Made by a program: the position numbers and the translations under genes. Shown in pieces: positions 1 to 8,777 of a DNA stretch of 64,000 nt. Source of the DNA: Nocardioides sp. AX2bis. Its GTDB lineage: Bacteria; Actinomycetota; Actinomycetes; Propionibacteriales; Nocardioidaceae. Under the pieces are notes generated by a model, which was given only the letters and a program-made list of their open reading frames with translations, was not told the origin of the DNA and did not search any database. The DNA is taken from the NCBI RefSeq assembly GCF_902506435.1, contig NZ_LR733215.1:2440304-2504303 (forward strand), written 5' to 3'. How positions within the stretch are numbered: position 1 is the stretch's first letter; each line of letters begins with the position of its first letter.

Positions 1-252
1 CGGCTCCGGGGTCGGCTTCGACACGGGGGCTGCAGCCGCAGGCGTGGCCTTCGTCGGCGACTCGTCGGACCCGGAGTCGGCGCCCTGCGCGGAGGCGAGC
101 TTGGCGCGGAGGTCGTCGTTCTCCTTGGTGAGGCGGGCCAGCTCGGCCTCCACCTCGTCCAGGAACTGGTCGACCTCTCCCATGTCGTAGCCCTCACGGA
201 GCCGGACAGGCGTAAAGCGCTTGTTGCTCACGTCCTCAGGCGTCAGCGGCAT
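1..252 (-). CDS. wag31: DivIVA/Wag31 polar growth protein (N-terminal 84 residues)
   Basis: Partial: the C-terminus lies beyond the left edge. The visible protein starts MPLTPEDVSNKRFTPVRLRE, the N-terminal membrane-binding domain of DivIVA. A charged coiled coil follows (about residues 25-50), then a Ser/Ala/Pro-rich linker. In actinobacteria Wag31 marks the cell poles and recruits the apical cell-wall machinery. The ATG follows GGGTGAGG at a short distance. It is the last visible gene of the division cluster, downstream of yggT, which is the usual actinobacterial order. Family assignment is firm; the coiled-coil body cannot be seen. Confidence 0.9.
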   Translation of the reverse strand, partial: MPLTPEDVSNKRFTPVRLREGYDMGEVDQFLDEVEAELARLTKENDDLRAKLASAQGADSGSDESPTKATPAAAAPVSKPTPEP

Positions 253-381
253 GACCTCACCCAATTCGTTCTCGAAGCTCACGTTGTCGGGGCCGGTGGC
301 CCTCGGTCGGCGCCGTCCGCAGGTCGCGGCGGACGCCTCGGCAGACAATAGCGCCTGCGTGGGGCCGGTGTGACCAGGGAG

Positions 382-675
382 TCAGGAGAGCAGCAGCGAG
401 CGGTTCAGCGACTGCAGGATCAGCGCACTGATCAGCACGATGATGAACGACAGGTCCAGGGCCACGCTGCCCAGCCGCAGCGGCGGCACCACCTTGCGCA
501 GGGCCTTGATCGGGGGGTCGGTGACGGAGTAGACGACCTCCAGCGCCACCAGCAGCGGACCGCTGGGCGACCACGAACGCGCGAACACCTGGACCCAGTC
601 CACGACGAACCGGATCCACATGCACGCGATGAACAGCCAGAGGACGGCCTCGATGACCTGTCCGACGATCTGCAA
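382..675 (-). CDS. YggT family membrane protein
   Basis: 97 residues, typical for YggT. There are two hydrophobic segments (about residues 5-25 and 70-92) around the conserved stretch SVTDPPIKALRKVVPPL. It is an inner-membrane protein of poorly defined role, always found in Gram-positive genomes between sepF and divIVA and presumed to act in division or envelope organisation. It starts 9 nt after sepF and ends 129 nt before wag31, so it is probably part of the sepF transcript. Confidence 0.88.
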   Translation of the reverse strand: MQIVGQVIEAVLWLFIACMWIRFVVDWVQVFARSWSPSGPLLVALEVVYSVTDPPIKALRKVVPPLRLGSVALDLSFIIVLISALILQSLNRSLLLS

Positions 676-684
676 GGAACAGCC

Positions 685-1206
685 TCAGCTCTGGTTGAAG
701 AACCCGCCCTCGGCGATCCGCTGCTTGTCCTCAGCGGCGACCGAGACGTTGGGCGGGGAGAGCAGGAACACCTTGTTGGTGATGCGCTCGATGCTGCCAC
801 GCGTGGCAAAGACCAGCCCGGCGGCGAAGTCGACGAGACGCTTGGCGTCCGCGTCGTCCATCTCCGAGAGGTTCATGATCACCGGCGTGCCGTCGCGGAA
901 GTTCTCCCCCACGGTGCGGGCCTCGTTGTAGGTGCTGGGGTGCAGCGTGGTGATCACCGACAGCTCCGCGACGGTGCCGATCGGGGCGCCCGCGGGACCG
1001 GGCGTCGCGACGGGGCCACGGCCCCGGCGCTCGGACAGGTCGGCGACGGCGGCCGGACGCGGCTCGCGGGTGCGGGTCTGACGACCGGCACCGACGGCGG
1101 CGGGCTGCTGGTCGGTGTGGCTGTCCTCGAGGTCGTGCTCGTCGTACCGACCGGTGTCCTCGAGCAGGCCGAGGTACTCGCCGATCTTGCGCATTCCGCC
1201 GCTCAT
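685..1206 (-). CDS. sepF: Cell division protein SepF
   Basis: 173 residues. The N-terminal membrane amphipathic segment is [17 protein letters not shown]. An acidic/Pro linker follows, then the SepF core (DUF552) from about residue 78 to 165, containing the motif [20 protein letters not shown] and a FAAGL segment. In actinobacteria, which lack FtsA, SepF is the main membrane anchor of FtsZ and binds its C-terminal peptide; that peptide is present in the ftsZ product here. ATG at 1206; an in-frame second Met four codons later is a possible alternative start. Confidence 0.93.
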   Translation of the reverse strand: MSGGMRKIGEYLGLLEDTGRYDEHDLEDSHTDQQPAAVGAGRQTRTREPRPAAVADLSERRGRGPVATPGPAGAPIGTVAELSVITTLHPSTYNEARTVGENFRDGTPVIMNLSEMDDADAKRLVDFAAGLVFATRGSIERITNKVFLLSPPNVSVAAEDKQRIAEGGFFNQS

Positions 1207-1267
1207 GAGATGAACCTTCCGCTACGTCGGTCGCGCCAGACGGCGGCGCTCCCAGGTGGTGTGGACA

Positions 1268-1969
1268 CTACGCGACCGACGGCCGCGATCCGAGGATGGC
1301 GGAACCCACGCGTACGCGTGTCGCTCCGGCCATCACGGCGACCTCGAGGTCGCCGCTCATCCCGGCCGAGAGCTCCTCGGCGCGGGGGTGCTGCTCACGC
1401 AGCCGGGCGTGCAGCCCGGCCAGCAGGTCGAAGGCGCGGGCGGGGTCGCCGTCGTTCGGCGCCACCGCCATCAGGCCGCGCAGGTGCAGGCCCTCCGCGG
1501 CCTCGACCGCGTCGGCGAGGGCAGGCAGGTCGTCGGGGTCGGCACCGGCGCGCTGGTCGGCGCCGGGCGGGTCCAGGGAGACCTGGACCAGCACGTCGAC
1601 CTCACGGCCCTCCCGCTCGGCACCCCGGGCCAGCGGGGCCACGAGCTTGACGCGGTCCACGGACTGCACCACGTCGGCCCAGGCCACCAGGGCGGCGGCC
1701 TTGTTGCTCTGCAGGCCGCCGACGAAGTGCCAGCGGAGACCGAGGTCGGCCAGCTCCTCGCGCTTGGCCAGGGCCTCCTGGTGCCGGTTCTCGGCCACCT
1801 CGGTCACGCCGAGGTCGGCCAGGAGGCGGACGTCGGAAGCGGGGAAGAACTTGGTGACCACGGTCAGCGCGACGTCGCCGGGGTCACGGCCGGCGTCGCG
1901 GCAGGCCCCGGCCAGGCGCTCGCGCACCCGGTCCAGGCCTGCGGCCAGCTCGTCGGCACGGGTGCTCAC
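1268..1969 (-). CDS. YggS/PLPBP pyridoxal-phosphate homeostasis protein
   Basis: 233 residues, usual length for the family. It is a fold-III alanine-racemase-like PLP carrier. The Schiff-base lysine is in ALTVVTKFFPAS (about residue 40), and the phosphate-binding RVGSAILGSR lies near the C-terminus. It keeps free PLP low and does not catalyse a known turnover reaction. The GTG at 1969 was chosen because it overlaps the pgeF stop as GTGA; a GTG three codons upstream is possible. It is commonly linked to sepF and ftsZ in Gram-positive bacteria. Confidence 0.9.
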   Translation of the reverse strand: MSTRADELAAGLDRVRERLAGACRDAGRDPGDVALTVVTKFFPASDVRLLADLGVTEVAENRHQEALAKREELADLGLRWHFVGGLQSNKAAALVAWADVVQSVDRVKLVAPLARGAEREGREVDVLVQVSLDPPGADQRAGADPDDLPALADAVEAAEGLHLRGLMAVAPNDGDPARAFDLLAGLHARLREQHPRAEELSAGMSGDLEVAVMAGATRVRVGSAILGSRPSVA

Positions 1970-2661
1970 GAGAACCACACCAGGCCGGCCAGGCGTCCGG
2001 AGTCCGCGCCGTCGCGCCGGTAGGACGGCAGGGCCGGCTCCTCCCGGGTGCAGCCGCCGACGTCCACGACCTCGACGCCGGCCCGGTCGAGCTGGGTCCG
2101 GACACCACGGCCGACGTCGACCGACGGCGTGCCCCAGCTCGTCTCGGCCCAGGCCTCGGGGACGACGGCACAGACCTCGTCGCGCATCGCGGCCGGGACC
2201 TCGTAGCAGGAGCCGCAGACGTGCGGCCCCACCCAGGCGTGCAGGTCACCGCGGGTCGCCCCCCGGGCCTCCATGGCCTCGACCGCTCGGGTGGTCACGT
2301 CCAGCACCATCCCGCCGCGACCGGCGTGGACGGCCCCGACCACCCCGGCGACCGGGTCGGCGAGGACGACCGGGACGCAGTCCGCGGCACGGACCATCAG
2401 CCCGACGCCCGGGGTCGTGGTGACCAGGGCGTCCGCTGTCGGAATGCCGTGGTGGGGCGGAGCGGGAGCGGGCCGGTCGACGACGACCACCTCCTCGCCG
2501 TGCACCTGGCTGAGGCAGGCGAAGGCGACCCCGCACTCCTCCTGCAGCCGGCCGAGGTCGTCGGCGAACCCCGGCCGGCGGCCGGCGAGGTCGAGGCTGG
2601 CGTCGGTGAAGGCGACGTCCACGCGCACCCCGCCCTCCACCGACCCCCGGAACCAGAACAC
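1966..2661 (-). CDS. pgeF: Laccase-domain (PgeF/YfiH) peptidoglycan-editing factor
   Basis: 231 residues. The Cu-oxidase_4 metal/active-site triad is visible: SQVHG (His), RAADCVP (Cys) and GAVHAGRGG (His). Members oxidise or deaminate purine nucleosides or cleave UDP-MurNAc-L-Ser; E. coli YfiH removes mis-incorporated L-Ser from muropeptide precursors, which fits the location beside mur genes. GTG start 3 nt after the ftsZ stop; the 3' end overlaps yggS by 4 nt. The family is sure; the physiological substrate is inferred. Confidence 0.88.
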   Translation of the reverse strand: MFWFRGSVEGGVRVDVAFTDASLDLAGRRPGFADDLGRLQEECGVAFACLSQVHGEEVVVVDRPAPAPPHHGIPTADALVTTTPGVGLMVRAADCVPVVLADPVAGVVGAVHAGRGGMVLDVTTRAVEAMEARGATRGDLHAWVGPHVCGSCYEVPAAMRDEVCAVVPEAWAETSWGTPSVDVGRGVRTQLDRAGVEVVDVGGCTREEPALPSYRRDGADSGRLAGLVWFS

Positions 2662-2664
2662 CGA

Positions 2665-3894
2665 CTACTTCAGGAAGTCCGGGACGTCGAGCTCGTCGTC
2701 GTCGAACTGCACCGGCCGCGGGGCCGGGCGCTCGGGCTGACGCTCGGGCTGACGCTCGGGCTGGCGGTCCTGCTGGGCGGGAGCCGGCGGTGCGGTGCGC
2801 TGCTGGGCCACGCCGACCGGCTGTGCCTGACGAGGCTGCTCGGTGCGCTGCGGGGCCTGCGTGCGCGCCGGCGCGGGCGCGCGCACCTCGGCCGGCTGCG
2901 CCTTCGGCTCGCGACGCAGCACGGTGCCCTCGTCACGACGCTTGGGCTGTCCCCCGTCGAAGCCGGCGGCGATCACCGTCACCCGCACCTCGTCGCCCAG
3001 GGCGTCGTCGATGGTCGCGCCGAAGATGATGTTGGCGTCGACGTGGGCGGCCTCGGCGACCAGGGCGGCGGCCTCGTTGATCTCGAAGAGGCCGAGGTCG
3101 GAGCCGCCGGCGATGGAGAGGAGCACGCCGTAGGCGCCGTCGATGGAGGCCTCGAGCAGCGGGCTGCTCACGGCCATCTCGGCCGCGGCGACCGAGCGGT
3201 CCTCGCCACGCGCCGATCCGATGCCCATCAGGGCGGAGCCGGCGTTGGCCATGACCGACTTGACGTCGGCGAAGTCGAGGTTGATCAGCCCGGGGGTGGT
3301 GATCAGGTCGGTGATGCCCGAGACGCCCTGGAGCAGGACCTGGTCGGCCTGCTTGAAGGCGTCGAGCACCGAGACGTTGCGGTCGCTGATCGAGAGCAGC
3401 CGGTCGTTGGGGATCACGATGAGGGTGTCGACCTCCTCGCGGAGCCCGGCGATGCCCTCCTCGGCCGAGTTGGCCCGACGACGCCCCTCGAAGGCGAACG
3501 GGCGGGTCACGACGCCGATGGTCAGCGCGCCCAGCGAGCGGGCGATGCGCGCCACGACCGGCGCGCCGCCGGTGCCGGTGCCGCCGCCCTCGCCGGCGGT
3601 GACGAAGACCATGTCGGCGCCCTTGAGCACCTCCTCGATCTCGTCGGCGTGGTCCTCGGCAGCCTGTCCCCCGACCTCGGGGTTGGCGCCGGCGCCGAGG
3701 CCGCGGGTGAGCTCGCGGCCGATGTCGAGCTTGACGTCGGCGTCGCTCATGAGCAGGGCCTGGGCGTCGGTGTTGATCGCGATGAACTCGACGCCCTTGA
3801 GCCCGATCTCGATCATGCGGTTGACGGCGTTGACCCCGCCACCGCCGATGCCCACGACCTTGATGATGGCCAGGTAGTTCTGTGCAGCTGCCAC
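2665..3894 (-). CDS. ftsZ: Cell division GTPase FtsZ
   Basis: 409 residues. It begins [20 protein letters not shown] (nucleotide-binding loop) and carries the tubulin signature [13 protein letters not shown] near residue 105. The T7-loop region includes [12 protein letters not shown] Pro/Gln/Arg-rich linker of about 70 residues ends in the conserved tail [11 protein letters not shown], which binds SepF and FtsW. The linker has three QPER repeats coded by tandem 12-bp repeats near 2728-2767. GTG start preceded by AGGTGGAG. It has its own 232-nt leader containing a hairpin, so it is likely transcribed separately as well as by read-through. Confidence 0.98.
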   Translation of the reverse strand: MAAAQNYLAIIKVVGIGGGGVNAVNRMIEIGLKGVEFIAINTDAQALLMSDADVKLDIGRELTRGLGAGANPEVGGQAAEDHADEIEEVLKGADMVFVTAGEGGGTGTGGAPVVARIARSLGALTIGVVTRPFAFEGRRRANSAEEGIAGLREEVDTLIVIPNDRLLSISDRNVSVLDAFKQADQVLLQGVSGITDLITTPGLINLDFADVKSVMANAGSALMGIGSARGEDRSVAAAEMAVSSPLLEASIDGAYGVLLSIAGGSDLGLFEINEAAALVAEAAHVDANIIFGATIDDALGDEVRVTVIAAGFDGGQPKRRDEGTVLRREPKAQPAEVRAPAPARTQAPQRTEQPRQAQPVGVAQQRTAPPAPAQQDRQPERQPERQPERPAPRPVQFDDDELDVPDFLK

Positions 3895-3987
3895 GGCGGC
3901 TCCACCTCTCGTGGTTGCTTGGTTCCGGGTGCGGACGATGGGGACTGTGCCGACGAGGACCGGGGAAGCCTGCAGCTGACAACTGTG

Positions 3988-4018
3988 ACCCTCTGGTGGA
4001 GGGTTATAGTTATGTCAA
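3988..4018 (-). promoter_or_regulatory. ftsZ leader: TTGACA box and small inverted repeat
   Basis: The ftsQ-ftsZ gap (3895-4126) contains a consensus TTGACA (4018-4013) and an AT-rich TATAAC (4008-4003). An inverted repeat ACCCTC-N5-GAGGGT follows at 4004-3988, reading leftward. The two hexamers are too close to form one promoter, so the element could be a -35 with a poor -10, or a -10 plus operator. The 232-nt size and this structure suggest an ftsZ-specific promoter with a bound regulator or a leader hairpin. Tentative. Confidence 0.45.
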
Positions 4019-4126
4019 CCTCGTCGTGGTGAAGAACCTAGGCAGCGCGCCGCCGCACCCCGCGCAGACACGCCGCCGTGTCGACATATTTCTTCGCGGC
4101 ACGCCGGACGGACGCTGCGGCAGGGA

Positions 4127-4921
4127 TCAGCCGCGGGTCGTGGGCAGGCCGGGGACGCTGACGTCGTACTCCGCGGCCCCGCCCTCGCGCAGCAGCGCGG
4201 CGAGCACGGCGGCCTTCTGCTCGGACTGGGCGGCGCTCCCCCACCGCACCAGGGCCCCGGCGCGCAGCTCCAGGGTGATCTGGTCGACCGTCTCCACCTC
4301 GAGGTGGTCGACGGCCGCGGCGAGGTCGTCGGGCATCGCCCCGACCACGCCGGCGGCCTCGGCCAGCGCCTCCGGCCCGACCTCGCGCGACGTCTCGACC
4401 CGCGGCAGCCCGGAGTCCGGGCCGACCGGTGTCAGCACGGTGCCCTCCTCGTCAAGGCCCCGCAGCTCCTGCCCGACCGCGACGGCCGCGACCGGCTCGC
4501 GCTCGACGACGTCGATCACGACCGTGCCGGGCCACGACCGGGTCACCTCGACCTCGCGGACCAGGGCCAGGCTGCCCACGCGCAGGCGTACGGACTCGAG
4601 GTCGGCGGTCGCCAGCGGGCCTCCCGTCGGCACGGCCGCGGCCTCGGTGACCTGGGCCGCCGACAGGGTCTGCTCACCGCGGACCTCGACCTCGGAGACC
4701 GCGAGCCAGCTGGAGAAGTAGACGGCGTGGACCGCACCCGCGACCAGGGCGGTGACCACCAGGAACGCCAGCACCAGCCGCCACACGCGCCAGCGGCGAC
4801 GCCACTGGCGGCGGGCGAAGCGGCGGCGGCTGCGCTCGACCTGCCGGGCCCGGCGCGCCTGCTCCGGGGAGGGGGTGACGGCCCGGCCGCTGGTCTGCGT
4901 CCGGTCGGTGAGGTCGGTCAT
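4127..4921 (-). CDS. ftsQ: Divisome protein FtsQ
   Basis: 264 residues. A basic cytoplasmic N-terminus (RRRFARRQWRRRWRVWR) is followed by one membrane span (about residues 46-68). The extracytoplasmic POTRA domain begins VSEVEVRGEQTLSAAQV, then the FtsQ beta domain with SWPGTVVIDVVEREPVA. FtsQ links early and late divisome parts (FtsL/FtsB). The start overlaps the murC stop by 4 nt (ATGA). Confidence 0.93.
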   Translation of the reverse strand: MTDLTDRTQTSGRAVTPSPEQARRARQVERSRRRFARRQWRRRWRVWRLVLAFLVVTALVAGAVHAVYFSSWLAVSEVEVRGEQTLSAAQVTEAAAVPTGGPLATADLESVRLRVGSLALVREVEVTRSWPGTVVIDVVEREPVAAVAVGQELRGLDEEGTVLTPVGPDSGLPRVETSREVGPEALAEAAGVVGAMPDDLAAAVDHLEVETVDQITLELRAGALVRWGSAAQSEQKAAVLAALLREGGAAEYDVSVPGLPTTRG

Positions 4922-6336
4922 CGCTCGTCCTCCCCCAGCCGGGCGAGCACGCGCGGCCCGAGCCGGGTCACGTCACCGGCGCCGAGGGTCAGCACCAGGT
5001 CGCCCGGGCGGGCGCTGGCCGCGACGGCGTCCACCGCGGCGTCGTGGTCGGGCTCGAAGTGCACGTGGACGGACGGCAGCGGGACGGCGTCGGCCACCAG
5101 CGCACCGGTGACGGCGGGGTCGGCGTCCTCGCGGGCGAGGTAGACGTCGAGGACGACCACCTCGTCGGCCGCGCCCAGCGCGTGGCCCATCGCGGCGCCG
5201 AGCAGGCGGGTGCGCGAGACCAGGTGGGGCTGGAACACCACGAGCAGCCGACCGGTGCCGGCGACGGCGCGGGCGGCCTCGAGGTCGGCGGCGATCTCGA
5301 CGGGGTGGTGGGCGTAGGAGTCGTAGACCCGGACGCCGCCGGCCTCCCCCTTGGGCTCCATCCGGCGCTGCGTGCCGGTGAACGAGGCCAGGCCGCGGGC
5401 CAGCGCCTCGAACGGGTGGCCCAGGCGCAGGCCCACCGTGAGCGCGGCCAGCGCGTCGACGACGTAGTGCCGCCCGGGGATGGCCAGCACGACCCGGCCC
5501 AGCTCGACCCCGCGGTCGACGACGGTGAACGCCGAGGTCGTGCCCTCCAGGACGAGGTCGGTGGCGCGCACCTCCGCGTCGGGGTGCTCGCCGACGGCGA
5601 CCACGGTGCGGCCCTGGGCGCGCTGGCGCTCGGCGAGCCGGGCGGCCCCGGCGTTGTCGACGCAGGCGACCAGGAAGCCGTCGGGGTCGACGCGGTCGGC
5701 GAACTCGTCGAACGCCGCGGCGTACGCCTCCTCGGTCCCCCACTGGTCGAGGTGGTCGGACTCGACGTTGGTGACCAGCGCGGCGTACGGGTGGTAGACG
5801 AGGAACGCGCCGTCGCTCTCGTCGGCCTCGGCGACGAAGTCCCCGCCGGAGCCGTGGTCGGCGTTGCGGCCGGTCGCCGAGAGCACGCCGCCGACGGTGT
5901 AGGACGGGTCGGCCCCGGCCTCGAGCATCGCGACGGTGAGCAGCGAGGTGGTCGTGGTCTTGCCGTGCGTGCCGGCCACGGCCAGCAGCCTCCGGCCGCG
6001 CAGGACGGACTCGAGGCCGGCCGAGCGCGGCAGCAGCAGCAGGCCGCGCCGGCGCGCCTCGAGCACCTCGGGGTTGTCCTCGCGGGCGGCCGTGGTCACG
6101 ACGACGGTGTCGGCGTCGCCGAGGTGGTCGGCGGCGTAGCCGTGGTGCAGCCCGACGCCGACCTCGCGCAGGGCCGGCAGGAAGGGCGTGTCCTGGTCGT
6201 CGCTGCCGGTCACCGGGAGGCCGCGCTGGGCCATCACGCGCGCGATCGCCGACAGCCCGGCACCGCCGGCCCCGACGAAGTGGACCCGGCCGAGCTCCTC
6301 GGCGGCGGGCACCTGCTCCGGCACGGGCAGCCTCAT
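4918..6336 (-). CDS. murC: UDP-N-acetylmuramate--L-alanine ligase MurC
   Basis: 472 residues. N-terminal Rossmann-like UDP-binding GAGGAGLSAIA (about residues 22-32). ATP-binding P-loop GTHGKTTTTSL at about 122-132; the GTHGKT form is specific for MurC. SYAHHP motif in the C-terminal third. It adds L-Ala to UDP-MurNAc in the cytoplasm. ATGA overlaps with murG upstream and ftsQ downstream indicate translational coupling. Confidence 0.97.
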   Translation of the reverse strand: MRLPVPEQVPAAEELGRVHFVGAGGAGLSAIARVMAQRGLPVTGSDDQDTPFLPALREVGVGLHHGYAADHLGDADTVVVTTAAREDNPEVLEARRRGLLLLPRSAGLESVLRGRRLLAVAGTHGKTTTTSLLTVAMLEAGADPSYTVGGVLSATGRNADHGSGGDFVAEADESDGAFLVYHPYAALVTNVESDHLDQWGTEEAYAAAFDEFADRVDPDGFLVACVDNAGAARLAERQRAQGRTVVAVGEHPDAEVRATDLVLEGTTSAFTVVDRGVELGRVVLAIPGRHYVVDALAALTVGLRLGHPFEALARGLASFTGTQRRMEPKGEAGGVRVYDSYAHHPVEIAADLEAARAVAGTGRLLVVFQPHLVSRTRLLGAAMGHALGAADEVVVLDVYLAREDADPAVTGALVADAVPLPSVHVHFEPDHDAAVDAVAASARPGDLVLTLGAGDVTRLGPRVLARLGEDER

Positions 6337-7466
6337 GCGCCGCCCCCGCCGCGCCCGCCGCCGGCGGCGACCTCGAGCACGATCCGGGCCAGCCGCTCGT
6401 CGGCGTCCGCGGGCACCAGCGTGGACGCGGCCCGGCCCATCACGGCCAGCTTGTCGGGGTCGGCCAGCAGGCCCGGTACGGTCGCGCTGACCCAGCCGGG
6501 GTCGAGGTCGGCGTCGTCGACCAGGAGGGCTCCCCCGGCGCTGACGACCGGCTCGGCGTTGCGGCGCTGCTCGCCGTTGCCGATCGGCAGGGGCACGAAC
6601 ACCGCGGGCAGGCCGACCGCGGCCGCCTCGGCCACGCTGTTGGCGCCGGCACGGCAGATCATCAGGTCCCCGGCGGCCAGCAGCAGGTCCATCCGCTCGA
6701 CGAACCGCTCCACGACGTACGCCGGGCCGTCGCCGCCGTCGCGGCGGGAGGGGCGCGCGACGTCGTCGGGCACCTCGCCCTTGGCGCCGATGACGTGCAG
6801 GACCTGCACGCCCGAGAGCCCGAGCAGCTCGGCCGCGCCGGACACGGCCTGGTTGATCCGCCGGGCGCCCTGCGAGCCGCCGGTGACGACCAGGGTCGGC
6901 ACGTCGGGGTCGAGGCCGAAGAAGGCCCGGGCCTCCTCGCGGACCGCGTCGCGGTCGAGCCCGGAGATCATCCGGCGCAGCGGCAGCCCGACCACCTCGG
7001 CGTGGCGGAGGTCGGTGCCGGGGAAGCTGACCGCGACCCGCCGGGCGACGCGCGCACCCACCTTGTTGCCGAGGCCGGGCAGCGCGTTCTGCTCGTGGAC
7101 CACGACCGGCAGCCGCCGGCGCCGCGCGGCGAGGTAGGCCGGCACCGAGACGTAGCCGCCGTAGCCGACGACGACGTCGGGACGCACCCGGTCGAGCACC
7201 TCGCCGGCCGCCTTCGCCGCGGCGCGGACGCGCCCGGGCACCTTGAGCAGGTCGAGGGACAGCGAGCGGGGCAGCGGCACCGGCGGGACGAGCTCGAGGG
7301 GGTAGCCGGCGGCCGGGACGACCTGGTTCTCCAGGCCCCGCGGGGTGCCCAGGCAGGTGATCTCGACGGTCGGGTCGAGCCGGGTCAGGGCGTCGGCGGT
7401 GGCCAGCAGCGGCGAGGTGTGGCCGGCGGTGCCGCCACCGGCGAGCAGGACGCGCACCACGCTCAC
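6333..7466 (-). CDS. murG: Undecaprenyldiphospho-muramoylpentapeptide N-acetylglucosaminyltransferase MurG
   Basis: 377 residues from the GTG at 7466, which overlaps the ftsW stop as GTGA; the reading frame stays open far upstream but that stretch lies on ftsW. GT-B glycosyltransferase with donor/acceptor loop GGGTAGHTSPLL at the N-terminus and GGSQGARRIN in the middle. It transfers GlcNAc to lipid I to give lipid II on the inner face of the membrane. ATGA overlap with murC. Confidence 0.96.
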   Translation of the reverse strand: MSVVRVLLAGGGTAGHTSPLLATADALTRLDPTVEITCLGTPRGLENQVVPAAGYPLELVPPVPLPRSLSLDLLKVPGRVRAAAKAAGEVLDRVRPDVVVGYGGYVSVPAYLAARRRRLPVVVHEQNALPGLGNKVGARVARRVAVSFPGTDLRHAEVVGLPLRRMISGLDRDAVREEARAFFGLDPDVPTLVVTGGSQGARRINQAVSGAAELLGLSGVQVLHVIGAKGEVPDDVARPSRRDGGDGPAYVVERFVERMDLLLAAGDLMICRAGANSVAEAAAVGLPAVFVPLPIGNGEQRRNAEPVVSAGGALLVDDADLDPGWVSATVPGLLADPDKLAVMGRAASTLVPADADERLARIVLEVAAGGGRGGGGA

Positions 7467-8737
7467 CGCCTCGCCATCAGGCCGGAGGAGGCACGGCGGC
7501 GGCGTGCGGCCAGCGCCGCGGCGGCCTCGGGCTCGCGCCGGGCGAAGCCGACGAGCAGGCCGAGCGCCGCCAGGGTCGGCACCAGGCCGGAGCCGCCGTA
7601 GGAGACCAGGGGCAGCGGGATCCCGATCACGGGGAGCAGAGCGAGCACCATCCCGACGTTGACGATCATCTGGCCGATCAGCCAGACCACGATGCCGAAG
7701 GTCGCGTAGCGCACGAACGGGTCCGTCGTGCGGCGCGCGATCCCGAGCGCGGCCCAGGCCAGGGCCAGGAAGAGACCGATCACGAGCAGGGTGCCGACCA
7801 GGCCGAGCTCCTCGCCGAGGACCGCGAAGATGAAGTCGGTGTGGGCCGCGGTCAGGGTGCCCCACTTCTGCTGGCTCGCCCCGATCCCCTCGCCGAACCA
7901 GCCGCCGCTGGACATCGCGTACAGCCCGTGGGCGGGCTGCCAGCCGGCGTCGTAGTAGTCCTGGAAGGGGTCCAGGAAGTTGGTCAGCCGCTTGAGCCGC
8001 TCGGCGTTGGTGGCCGCGAGCACGCCCGCCACCACGCTGACCAGGCTGAGCGAGAGCACGAAGAGGCGGGCCGGCGCCCCGACCACCCAGAGCATGCCGA
8101 GCAGGATCGCGAAGAAGACCATGGCGGTGCCGAGGTCGCGGCCGAGCACCACCAGGCCGGTGGCCAGGACCATGCCCGGGACGACCGGCACCAGGACCTC
8201 GTGCAGGCTGCCGAGGCGGCGCTCCTTGTTGGCGTAGATGTGCGCGGCCCACAGCACCAGGGAGAACTTCGCGATCTCCGAGGGCTGGATCAGCAGCGGC
8301 CCGACGGCCAGCCAGTTGGTGTTGCCGTTGACCTCGACGCCCAGGAAGGCCGTCATCAGCAGGAGCACCAGTGAGAAGGAGAAGGCGGGGTAGGCCAGGT
8401 TGCGGACCAGGCGGTGCGGCAGGCGGCTGGCCAGGAACGCGACCGGCAGCCCGACCGCGGCCCACATCAGCTGGCGCCGCACGATCGAGTACGAGTCCCC
8501 GGTGTCGGCGAAGGCCTGCACGCTGGAGGCCGAGAGCACCATGATCAGCCCGATCGTCAGCAGCAGCGACGCCGAGCCGATCAGCACGTAGTAGGTCGTC
8601 AGCGGGCGGTCGAGGGCGTCGCGCAGGGACCGCACCCACGGCACCCACGGCGCGCGGCGCAGCGGGGCCCGGACCCGGTCGGCCGGGCCGTCCGCGGGGG
8701 CGGCGACCGACGGACGCTCCGGCTGCACGGTGGTCAT
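7463..8737 (-). CDS. ftsW: Septal peptidoglycan polymerase FtsW (SEDS family)
   Basis: 424 residues with about ten membrane spans. SEDS signatures include the region QPAHGLYAMSSGGWFGEGIG and the C-terminal GIPLPLVSYGGSGLVPTLAALG. It polymerises lipid II together with the class B PBP encoded by ftsI in the same cluster. Cytoplasmic tails are Pro/Arg-rich. 40 nt separate it from murD, the only gap inside the murE-to-ftsQ run. Confidence 0.96.
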   Translation of the reverse strand: MTTVQPERPSVAAPADGPADRVRAPLRRAPWVPWVRSLRDALDRPLTTYYVLIGSASLLLTIGLIMVLSASSVQAFADTGDSYSIVRRQLMWAAVGLPVAFLASRLPHRLVRNLAYPAFSFSLVLLLMTAFLGVEVNGNTNWLAVGPLLIQPSEIAKFSLVLWAAHIYANKERRLGSLHEVLVPVVPGMVLATGLVVLGRDLGTAMVFFAILLGMLWVVGAPARLFVLSLSLVSVVAGVLAATNAERLKRLTNFLDPFQDYYDAGWQPAHGLYAMSSGGWFGEGIGASQQKWGTLTAAHTDFIFAVLGEELGLVGTLLVIGLFLALAWAALGIARRTTDPFVRYATFGIVVWLIGQMIVNVGMVLALLPVIGIPLPLVSYGGSGLVPTLAALGLLVGFARREPEAAAALAARRRRASSGLMARR

Positions 8738-8777
8738 CGTGTGCCTCCTCGTCCTCGGTCGTCTCAGGCTGGTCTGG

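Noticed and set aside
2221..4032. Long rightward open frames opposite ftsZ and the mur genes
   Set aside because: High-GC antisense shadows; the leftward genes have clear catalytic motifs and overlapping starts and stops.
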